From Candidatus Njordarchaeum guaymasense (GTDB lineage Archaea; Asgardarchaeota; Njordarchaeia; Njordarchaeales; Njordarchaeaceae), in assembly GCA_030587605.1 (NCBI GenBank), contig JAUQYT010000340.1:1-22659 (forward strand): a stretch of 22,659 nucleotides of DNA. The letters run 5' to 3'. The notes beneath the pieces were generated by a model. It did no database searches and was not told the DNA's origin. It saw only the letters and a program-made list of their open reading frames with translations. Position numbers and translations under genes: made by a program. Position 1 is the stretch's first letter, and every line of letters starts with the position of its first letter. Positions 15,831 through 22,187 of the stretch are shown piece after piece.

Positions 15831-16265
15831 CTAAGATATGGTATAATCACTAATTGCCTTCGCCTTGTTCCGGTCGACGCGGAACACTTCTAGCTTCTCA
15901 GGCAGGCTGGGATCGACAATCAGACCAATTGCATCGGGGAAAAATGATTGAAACCTTCTCTGCGTTTCAAAATCAACTCCCGAAACAAAACAACCCAACT
16001 CTGGATGAGAGTGATACCAGCCTACAACGCTTTTCCTTTTCCCTAGACGACCATATTCAAATGCGGCTCTAACAAGGAACTCGTCTTCCAATACTACGTG
16101 CGTTGGAGATGACACTTGCTTACCAGTTACAACATCGGTTACCACGAGAGCGTTTTTCCGAATGCTCCCCAAGAGAAGACCAGCAACCTCATTTCTTCTG
16201 GAGGACTGAGCGTGTTCTCTGATCTTGTTCACTACCTTCTTTCTCAGCTTCACTGGATGTGGCAC
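15831..16265 (-). CDS. JAMM/MPN+ isopeptidase, Rpn11-like deubiquitinase
   Basis: 144-residue zinc metallopeptidase of the JAB1/MPN+ family. The complete JAMM motif is present: E26 (EVAGLLLG), H85-S-H87 and HxHx7SxxD with S95 and D98. The segment GWYHSHPELGCFVSGVDFET is strikingly like eukaryotic Rpn11 and CSN5. It should cleave the isopeptide bond behind the Gly-Gly of the ubiquitin-like modifier. Because that modifier is encoded with a bare Gly-Gly end, deconjugation rather than precursor maturation is the likely job. The GTG start is backed by GGGAGGTG at 16273-16280, seven bases upstream. It is divergent from the Vps23-like gene. Confidence 0.94.
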   Translation of the reverse strand: MPHPVKLRKKVVNKIREHAQSSRRNEVAGLLLGSIRKNALVVTDVVTGKQVSSPTHVVLEDEFLVRAAFEYGRLGKRKSVVGWYHSHPELGCFVSGVDFETQRRFQSFFPDAIGLIVDPSLPEKLEVFRVDRNKAKAISDYTIS

Positions 16266-16271
16266 TCCTTT

Positions 16272-16388
16272 TCACCTCCCCTGACAACATACAACCGAGA
16301 GCGACCTTAGGTCTTCCCAACTGTCGACAGCCTCAAAAACTAGTACGGTTGGCTCCCCCGTCAAAGCCCTCGCAACATAAGAAAGCAT
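16272..16388 (-). CDS. Possible 38-residue leaderless ORF upstream of JAMM
   Basis: Minus-strand frame from ATG 16388 to TGA 16272-16274, with protein-like composition (begins MLSYVARALTGEPTVLVFEA, ends VVCCQGR). Its ATG lies about 28 bases from the centre of the TATA element at 16411-16421, the spacing expected if transcription starts at the ATG itself. Its stop overlaps the ribosome-binding site of the JAMM gene and lies six bases before the JAMM GTG, a layout suited to translational coupling. No family recognised. It may be a small protein, a leader peptide or chance. Confidence 0.4.
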   Translation of the reverse strand: MLSYVARALTGEPTVLVFEAVDSWEDLRSLSVVCCQGR

Positions 16389-16410
16389 AATAACTCAATA
16401 ATGCTACTTG

Positions 16411-16421
16411 TTTTATATAAC
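16411..16421. promoter_or_regulatory. Bidirectional TATA box between JAMM and Vps23 genes
   Basis: TTTTATATAAC reads as a good archaeal TATA box on both strands. On the minus strand it would start transcription at about 16388 towards JAMM; on the plus strand at about 16445, giving Vps23 a leader of about 45 bases. One TBP site may thus serve the deubiquitinase and the ESCRT genes. Confidence 0.55.
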
Positions 16422-16489
16422 TTAGCCTGGTTAACAATATTGTGATTGGGTAGCATCAGACATATCCTTCAGTTTAGGGGGAAAACCCA

Positions 16490-17281
16490 TTGAGTGAAGA
16501 TTCAATCTTAGCACGTGAAGCTCAACTACTCTACAATAGGGCGCCTGAGTTCAAGCCTGTGTCTGGTGACCTCAGAAGGTGGAGAGGCTCTATTCCAGGC
16601 AGGGGCTCCTACAGGAATGTGAACTTTGATGTAGAGATAATTATCCCCTTTGGCTTCCCTAACGTTCCACCACAGGTTAGAATGGTTACGCCCACAGAGC
16701 ACCCCTATTTGGATGAAGCCACCGGGACACTAAGACTTAGCATCATAACCGGTTGGAAGCCAGAGTACCACCTATACCAGGTCGTTAACACGGTCAAAGG
16801 AATGTTTGCGCAAATACCTCCAAGACCATCCAGTAGGGCACCTGTGGCGCCTACTCCTCCGCGTCCGCCTCAAATTCCATTCACTTCTCAACAGCCTTAC
16901 CGACCCTCTGCTTCTTCTCCTCCTCCGCAGACGACCTCCCTTGGTTTCCCAAGCAAACCTGATGAGGTTTCTAAGTTAAAACAACAGATCTCCACCCTCG
17001 AGGAAGAGGTCGCTCATCTAAGAGGAAAGATAACTGCGCACAACGTACCCGAAGAGGGGCCAGACAACCTTGAACGCGCACTGTTACCAAGTGACCCTAG
17101 GCAAAGAGAGGCACTTGATCTCGAAAGCGAGAAGATAGCACTAGAAGACCTTGTAAGGAGCCTTGAAGAAAAGTACGAAGCCGGCGATATCTCACCAACT
17201 GACTACACGAGACTCTACAAGAAATATAAGAAACAACTATTCCTCCTAGACAAGAAGATAAGCGAAACACGCGGAGTATAA
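16490..17281 (+). CDS. vps23: ESCRT-I Vps23/TSG101-like protein (UEV + steadiness box)
   Basis: 263-residue protein with the eukaryotic Vps23 architecture. Residues 1-110 are an inactive E2 (UEV) fold: FGFPNVPPQVRM, HPY instead of HPN at 71-73, and R82 where the neighbouring active E2 has its catalytic Cys (LRLSII against VCLGIL), then the conserved W89. Residues 110-157 are a Pro/Ser-rich linker. Residues 158-182 are a coiled coil. Residues 205-262 form a steadiness-box-like helical hairpin (SLEEKYEAGDISPTDYTRLY). It should bind ubiquitin or modified cargo through the UEV and pair with the Vps28-like product. The start is TTG after a GGGGG tract. First of three plus-strand ESCRT genes. Confidence 0.9.
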   Translation: MSEDSILAREAQLLYNRAPEFKPVSGDLRRWRGSIPGRGSYRNVNFDVEIIIPFGFPNVPPQVRMVTPTEHPYLDEATGTLRLSIITGWKPEYHLYQVVNTVKGMFAQIPPRPSSRAPVAPTPPRPPQIPFTSQQPYRPSASSPPPQTTSLGFPSKPDEVSKLKQQISTLEEEVAHLRGKITAHNVPEEGPDNLERALLPSDPRQREALDLESEKIALEDLVRSLEEKYEAGDISPTDYTRLYKKYKKQLFLLDKKISETRGV

Positions 17282-17387
17282 AGCAGCGGCTGACTAAGGT
17301 CGGTCGCAGGTTTGAAGATATTCGATACAACTCAGGACAGTCCACCGATCAACGAATTACCGAAGCGATAATCGGAGAAGTCAAAAC

Positions 17388-18230
17388 ATGGAGAAAGAAC
17401 GCCCAAGACCATCGATCAAGAAGAAGGAGAAAAAAGAGCCCGGACGTGCTATCATCGTAGAGGATCAACCGCTAGAAGGTCAGCTATCTCCCAAACTCAG
17501 AAGTGAAGAAACAAAAGGTGTCATTGGATCGACCCAACTCTCTCCATCCTTTGAAGTCTCCGAAAAACCAAGAGAAACGACGAAAGAAACTTCCTCTGTC
17601 AAGCTGGTCAAAAGAAAGCTAACACCAGAGCAGTTAGAGTGTGAGGCTGAGTTATACGCATGTATAGCGACGTTGAACTCCTTAGTCAATAATTTTGAAA
17701 GGGGTAACATCGATGTGTCAACCTATAAACGCCAAGTTCAGTCATTGATCGAAGACATTATGAAGTCGAAGGTTAAGCTTGAGAGTACCGGAATCTCAAT
17801 GGAGGAGTTCCTTAGGGAAGAAGGGATAGTAGAGCAGTATCCATTCGCCTGTGAGAAGTTCCAGTTACTTGAGTCGCCTGAAACATTGGAATCATTTATC
17901 GAGAGCTTAGCTGTTACTAAGGCGGATGTCGCCTCGGGCACAGCTGAGATCGTTACCAACCTTATTACGCTCTGCGACTACACCAAGCTCGGCGGAGATA
18001 TGGCAAGGGTTGAATCATTACTACCCTTGGTGGATGAACTGTTGTCTCTTCTCCAAAACTTCCCTACTACACGCAAGGACTATTGGGGTCTGAGTCTTCT
18101 TGGAGACTGGCATAAAAGGCTCTCATCACTACCTTACGACGCGGTCTTGGCTCCTGACCAGACTAAGAAACTGGAGACGGATGCTGTCAGACTGTTCAAC
18201 GATTTCAAGAGGCGGCTGCGGGAAATATAG
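17388..18230 (+). CDS. vps28: ESCRT-I Vps28-like protein
   Basis: 280-residue protein. Residues 1-75 are a charged, probably disordered tail. Residues 78-158 match the Vps28 N-terminal core domain: ECEAELYACIATLNSLVNNF aligns with the AELFAVVKTMQALEKAY segment of human VPS28, and TGISMEEFLREE...YPFACEKF with its SSIDEFCRKF...CPLAMERI. Residues 162-280 look like the VPS28 C-terminal four-helix bundle, including WHKRLSSLPYDAVLAPDQ and the final LFNDFKRRL helix. It should form the ESCRT-I core with the Vps23 steadiness box. ATG has GGAG ten bases upstream. It follows the vps23 stop by 106 bases. Assignment rests on recognisable alignment of both domains plus context. Confidence 0.85.
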   Translation: MEKERPRPSIKKKEKKEPGRAIIVEDQPLEGQLSPKLRSEETKGVIGSTQLSPSFEVSEKPRETTKETSSVKLVKRKLTPEQLECEAELYACIATLNSLVNNFERGNIDVSTYKRQVQSLIEDIMKSKVKLESTGISMEEFLREEGIVEQYPFACEKFQLLESPETLESFIESLAVTKADVASGTAEIVTNLITLCDYTKLGGDMARVESLLPLVDELLSLLQNFPTTRKDYWGLSLLGDWHKRLSSLPYDAVLAPDQTKKLETDAVRLFNDFKRRLREI

Positions 18231-18339
18231 AATGTGCCTCTTTGGCGGCTCCCTTACAAGGAAAATGCATATCTATGTTTGGCGCTGGTCTATCACGTTT
18301 CTAAAATTCACAACAAGCTTGTGGGGTATCGTTTGAGAA

Positions 18340-19083
18340 ATGTGTGGCCTTCACGAGATCGAGAGAAAGATAATGCTGAAGCAAGCGTTTGAGAAAGAAA
18401 AAGTAGAGCTAATGATCCAAGAACTTGAGGGAATGTTTAACAATATTCAAGATCTAAGAGGACGTGTTGAGGAATTCGAGACGAAGTATGCTGAGCTAAT
18501 GAACTCACCACAGTATAGAGAGAAACTCAAGCTTCTGAAGGAGGAACTTGGTCTAGCAGGGGTGCTCCCTCCTCGCGAAAGAGCTACGCCTACCATAGTT
18601 GAGAAGCTAACGGGCAGCGGAAAGTTCTACAACTCACTAGGAGTAGAGATCCTAGAAGTCGCTGGCAAGAAAGCCAGGGAAAACGGTGGCATCCTCACTT
18701 TAGCAGAAGTAGCGTTAACAGTCAACAAGGAGCGAGTAGATCAGTTTGTTCAGCTAGGAGACCTAATTAAGGCATTGAAGATTCTGCAGGATTATGAGTT
18801 AATACCGGGCATCAAGACCCTTCCATCTGGCGTGCAAGTGGTCGAGTTCCTCCCCGTGGAGATCAGTGAAGACTCGAACACCATTCTGAATATCGCGTCC
18901 AGCAGCGGATGGGTTGCCATTGAGGAGGTCATGCTCAAAACCAAGTGGCCTAGGGAAAGAGCGGAAAGAGCACTGAGAAGCTTGGAAAAAGGTGGTATAG
19001 CACGCGTGGACGTCAGCTATGCAATGGGAACCCGCTGGTATTTCCCAGGCCTAATGCGCAGCACTGCAGAGAAGAGACGATGA
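18340..19083 (+). CDS. vps22: ESCRT-II Vps22/EAP30 (SNF8)-like protein
   Basis: 247-residue protein colinear with eukaryotic SNF8. An N-terminal helical hairpin (1-75, FNNIQDLRGRVEEFETKYAE) is followed by two winged helices. FYNSLGVEILEVAGKKARENGGILTL aligns with FYYELGVQIIEVCLALKHRNGGLITL of SNF8, DLIKALKILQ with DLIRAIKKLK, and WPRERAERALRSLEKGGIAR with WETERARQVLEHLLKEGLAW. It should associate with the Vps25-like protein encoded by the next, convergent gene. It starts at ATG 109 bases after the vps28 stop and ends 22 bases before the vps25 stop. Confidence 0.93.
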   Translation: MCGLHEIERKIMLKQAFEKEKVELMIQELEGMFNNIQDLRGRVEEFETKYAELMNSPQYREKLKLLKEELGLAGVLPPRERATPTIVEKLTGSGKFYNSLGVEILEVAGKKARENGGILTLAEVALTVNKERVDQFVQLGDLIKALKILQDYELIPGIKTLPSGVQVVEFLPVEISEDSNTILNIASSSGWVAIEEVMLKTKWPRERAERALRSLEKGGIARVDVSYAMGTRWYFPGLMRSTAEKRR

Positions 19084-19105
19084 TCAGAAAAATGTCTTCC
19101 TGCAT

Positions 19106-19795
19106 TCACTGATAAATCAGTTTGGCTTGTTCGCGCTTCTTGTCTATCCACTTAAGCATCTTCTTTTTTACCATCATCTCCAACACGCTCTCTATATCCG
19201 GCTTGGGCAGAGAGCTGAAATCCTTATTTGCATTCTGAATCGCAAATCTATCAAGCATCTCCACGCCATTATTATATGCCCATTGGTAGACGTCGTTCGC
19301 CCACTCCTCAAGTGAGCGCCACATTATTCTGGCTACTGTTTTATCTTTGCCAATCCATTTCGCTAATCCTCTATCGACAAGATGTTGAAGAATCTCTCGT
19401 AGCTCCATCTCTGGCAGCACTTCAAATGGTTTCGACGCTTTGAAATCTTTTAGGCCCACGACATGGTGAACATCGAATTGACACCACTTCAAAACTAGGT
19501 CGCACCAGTCCCTCAGCCAAGAATCCACATCCTCAGCCCTAGCAGGCTTACTCTTCATCCAAGGCAAGGAGACCCAATCAGGACACTCAAAAGCAGCTTT
19601 TCCAAGCAGCTGGGTTTTATCCGAGCTCAGGGTCTGTTGCTGTCGAGTTGATGCCTTCGTTTCCCTCCCTCGACTTTCTGTCTTAACTTCTTGCTCTAAT
19701 CTTCTCAACTCTGATTCGACATCGATTCCCTCTTTTTCAGTGTCGGCCGCGTGATTTTCCTTCTTCACTTTGGCCTTTTCTTTTTCTTTCTCCAA
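19106..19795 (-). CDS. vps25: ESCRT-II Vps25-like protein
   Basis: About 229 residues from the chosen TTG at 19795, which has GAGGTAGG just upstream. The first 70 residues are charged and Gln/Lys/Glu-rich. The rest matches the two winged helices of Vps25: WLRDWCDLVLKWC corresponds to the AAWCSLVLSFC helix, ILQHLVDRGLAKWI to VLEELRKKGNLEWL, and RIMWRSLEEWANDVYQWAYN to the signature FLIMWRRPEEWGKLIYQWVS. It lies directly downstream of vps4 on the same strand. The frame is also open to ATG 19894, which would overlap the vps4 end by 50 bases, and a GTG exists at 19828, so the start is uncertain. Together with Vps22 it should build ESCRT-II. Confidence 0.91.
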   Translation of the reverse strand: MEKEKEKAKVKKENHAADTEKEGIDVESELRRLEQEVKTESRGRETKASTRQQQTLSSDKTQLLGKAAFECPDWVSLPWMKSKPARAEDVDSWLRDWCDLVLKWCQFDVHHVVGLKDFKASKPFEVLPEMELREILQHLVDRGLAKWIGKDKTVARIMWRSLEEWANDVYQWAYNNGVEMLDRFAIQNANKDFSSLPKPDIESVLEMMVKKKMLKWIDKKREQAKLIYQ

Positions 19796-19844
19796 GATCT
19801 TCCTACCTCTTCGGAACGGTGAGCGCACTAGGCAATGCTGTTGA

Positions 19845-21029
19845 TCAGTATGCGCCGAACTCGGCGTTCCATCCCTGAAACCTCTGTACTTCATTTGGTG
19901 AGACCACTGGCCTAACCCGTTTTATGGCAGCCATAAAGTCTTCCATATTCACAGGGCGCACTTTGACTGAGGGATCCGTTATCTTACCAGACAAATCAAG
20001 TTCTCTGATGGGCTGCATTGATGCCTCTCTACATACCATGGTAATATCCGATCCGGTGTAGCCCTCAGTCGCTTCGACGAGCTTATCCAAATTGAAGTCT
20101 TGGCTTACCTCGATCTCCTTGGTATTTATTTTGAAAATTTCTCGCCTTGCATCAGCGTCCGGTATCGGAAGGTAGATCCTTTTCTCAAATCTCCTTCTAA
20201 AAGCTTCATCTATGTCCCAAGGTCTGTTGGTGGCGCCCAGCACTAGGATCTTCTCATCAGGTTTGGTGCTTACTCCATCCATCTCTTTGAGGACTTGGGT
20301 CTTTACTCTCCTCTCTCCTCCTGTTTCGTCTTGGGACCTTGTTGACGCTATCGAGTCGACCTCGTCAACAAACACTATTGCCGGCTGCTTTTGTCTGGCC
20401 ACTCGGAAGAGTTCCCTAACAAGTTTCTCCGACTCTCCAAGCCACTTTGACATGATAGATGCTGCGTCGATGCTGAGAAACGCCGCTTCACACTCTGTTG
20501 CAACAGCCTTTGCTAGCATTGTCTTCCCGCAACCTGGAGGTCCGAAGAGAAGAATTCCTCGCCAAGCACGCCTCGTCTTGCCGCTAAAGAGGTCAGGCCT
20601 CAACATCGGTATGACTATTGCCTCACGGAGCGATTGTTTCGCAGACTTAAGATCAGCTATGTCCTCCCACTTCACATTTGGCTTCTCTGTGAGGATTGTT
20701 TCCAGGATAGATTGCTCTCTAGCCTCTTCTTCCTCCTCCCCTTTCGCCCCGGGAGGTTTTCCTGCCTTCCCCACTGATAGGCTCTTAGCTGATAAAGTCT
20801 TCAATATTCTGACACGTTCAATGTACGCCTTGGCAGCTTCACTGTACTTAACCCGGAGAGTAGGGTTATCTGTAAACCTCACCATCCTTGCCAGGATCTC
20901 AGCAGCTTGGAGGTAAAGTGGAATCGATGCCTTGATGTTTCCAGTGTTGTCGAGTTTCACAGCCTCCTCAGCGATCTTCTTGGCTTGCAGAAACAATCTT
21001 TCCGACAATTTGTATTCCACCCACTCCAT
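19845..21029 (-). CDS. vps4: Vps4/CdvC AAA ATPase with MIT domain
   Basis: 394-residue ATPase that disassembles ESCRT-III polymers. Residues 1-78 form a three-helix MIT domain (AKKIAEEAVKLDNTGNIKAS ... LYLQAAEILARM), which binds ESCRT-III tails. A charged linker (80-110) leads to the AAA module: Walker A FGPPGCGKTM near 163-171, pore loop SKWLGESEK near 194-202, Walker B IVFVDEVDS near 219-227, sensor 1 LGATNRP, and the arginine-finger pair in FRRRFEKRIYLP. The C-terminus ends RFQGWNAEFGAY, like the Vps4 C-terminal helix. ATG 21029 directly follows an in-frame TTG at 21032. It shares its strand with vps25. No ESCRT-III substrate gene is in the window. Confidence 0.95.
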   Translation of the reverse strand: MEWVEYKLSERLFLQAKKIAEEAVKLDNTGNIKASIPLYLQAAEILARMVRFTDNPTLRVKYSEAAKAYIERVRILKTLSAKSLSVGKAGKPPGAKGEEEEEAREQSILETILTEKPNVKWEDIADLKSAKQSLREAIVIPMLRPDLFSGKTRRAWRGILLFGPPGCGKTMLAKAVATECEAAFLSIDAASIMSKWLGESEKLVRELFRVARQKQPAIVFVDEVDSIASTRSQDETGGERRVKTQVLKEMDGVSTKPDEKILVLGATNRPWDIDEAFRRRFEKRIYLPIPDADARREIFKINTKEIEVSQDFNLDKLVEATEGYTGSDITMVCREASMQPIRELDLSGKITDPSVKVRPVNMEDFMAAIKRVRPVVSPNEVQRFQGWNAEFGAY

Positions 21030-21169
21030 CAACCATGAATGGTTAATGAAACGAATTTTCTCATTAATTCATTAGGAGGAATAGATCACCTATGCCTTAT
21101 TCCCCAGTATATACTGATATTCAATTATCTTTTGTAATTTTCTTCTCAGGCCATCACTAAGCCACCGAT

Positions 21170-21190
21170 GTTGATTATGTCAACGAGTTG
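21170..21190. repeat. Short inverted-repeat cluster between pfkB and vps4
   Basis: GTTGA-TTATG-TCAAC is followed by GA-GTTG, so two small hairpins or palindromes overlap. It lies just beyond the sugar kinase stop, about 140 bases upstream of vps4. It could be a terminator hairpin or a binding site; the arms are short and the call is weak. Confidence 0.25.
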
Positions 21191-21195
21191 AGTTA

Positions 21196-22137
21196 TCATA
21201 TTAGTTCTTCTCTTCTCGGGAAATTGGTCGCTCCCACTCCTTCAATGGTTTTCGAAGCAGCGTACGTAGCCAATTCCGCCGCTTTTTGAGGTTTGTATCC
21301 TCTTAGAATCCCATAGAGGAATCCAACATCGAAGGAATCCCCTGCGCCAATGCTGTCGACGAATATTGCAGGCTTTATGGCAGGCTGATGGATCCATCTT
21401 TCTTCGTCGAAAACCAAGCATCCTTTTTCTCCAAGTTTGACCGCAATCCGGCTGACTCCGATTTTGGGGAGGATTTTCATCGCTCCTTCAAGTGTTCCTG
21501 CGCCGGACACTCCAAGAGCCTCGCTCTCGTCGATAAATAGAATGTCAGTATGAGAAAGTAGTGGTTTAAGGACCCTGAGCCACGGTGGATCCAACGGAGA
21601 AAGGGGAAATTGCGGGTCTAATGATGTTACCAGTCCTCTTCTCTTTGCTTTGGCAAGTAGATTAGCCACTTCCCCATTCCAGAGGTCGGGAAAATGCAGG
21701 TACCCTCCACAGTGAACGAGGTCCGTATCTAGCAAGTATTTAGTTGCAGCACGCGCCAAATGTGGCGGCCACGCATGGTGAGTCGGTAGCCTGTAAGTCA
21801 TTGGGCGCTTTGGGGACTCGAACAATAGTAAGTAAATTCCGATACCTGATTCGGTATTGGGCTCAATCAGTATGTGCTCGGTCCTGATCTTCGCCTTCTT
21901 CAGTGATGAAACGATAGACCGTCCGAAAGGATCGTCTGCAATGACGGACACCAAGTGGACGTCACATCCAAGTTTCGCGAAATTCAGAGAGAAATAGCCA
22001 ACCGCCCCCGCGGTCAGAAACGTGATTTGGGAGGAACCAATCCAGCTTCTCAGTTCTTCGGGATTCGAGGGAGCGGTCCCATGTAGAATGATATCAATAT
22101 TCAGAGCGCCTAGTGCACCAACCCTCATCCGTCCCAT
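21196..22137 (-). CDS. PfkB-family carbohydrate kinase
   Basis: 313-residue ribokinase/PfkB-type sugar kinase. It begins MGRMRVGALGALNIDIILHG with the N-terminal strand and substrate Asp. The Gly-rich region is FLTAGAVGYFSLNFAKLG, and the second PfkB signature DSIGAGDSFDVGFLYG carries the catalytic Asp and anion hole. It phosphorylates a sugar or nucleoside; the substrate is not readable. The frame starts at ATG 22137, with an alternative ATG nine bases in. It lies 50 bases after the SIS-domain isomerase gene on the same strand, so the two probably act in one sugar or amino-sugar pathway. Confidence 0.92.
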   Translation of the reverse strand: MGRMRVGALGALNIDIILHGTAPSNPEELRSWIGSSQITFLTAGAVGYFSLNFAKLGCDVHLVSVIADDPFGRSIVSSLKKAKIRTEHILIEPNTESGIGIYLLLFESPKRPMTYRLPTHHAWPPHLARAATKYLLDTDLVHCGGYLHFPDLWNGEVANLLAKAKRRGLVTSLDPQFPLSPLDPPWLRVLKPLLSHTDILFIDESEALGVSGAGTLEGAMKILPKIGVSRIAVKLGEKGCLVFDEERWIHQPAIKPAIFVDSIGAGDSFDVGFLYGILRGYKPQKAAELATYAASKTIEGVGATNFPRREELI

Positions 22138-22187
22138 CTTCTTCGCTCCTCCCTTATTCTAAACTGGTATCGCCTGTCTACTCCATT

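Noticed and set aside
16490..17281. Reading the Vps23-like protein as a second active E2
   Set aside because: The position of the catalytic Cys is Arg82 and HPN is HPY; the C-terminal linker, coiled coil and helical hairpin are those of Vps23.
18232..18336. 34-residue plus-strand ORF (MCLFGGSLTRKMHIYVWRW...) in the vps28-vps22 gap
   Set aside because: No ribosome-binding site, odd composition, and it continues a shadow frame of vps28. Only conservation could rescue it.
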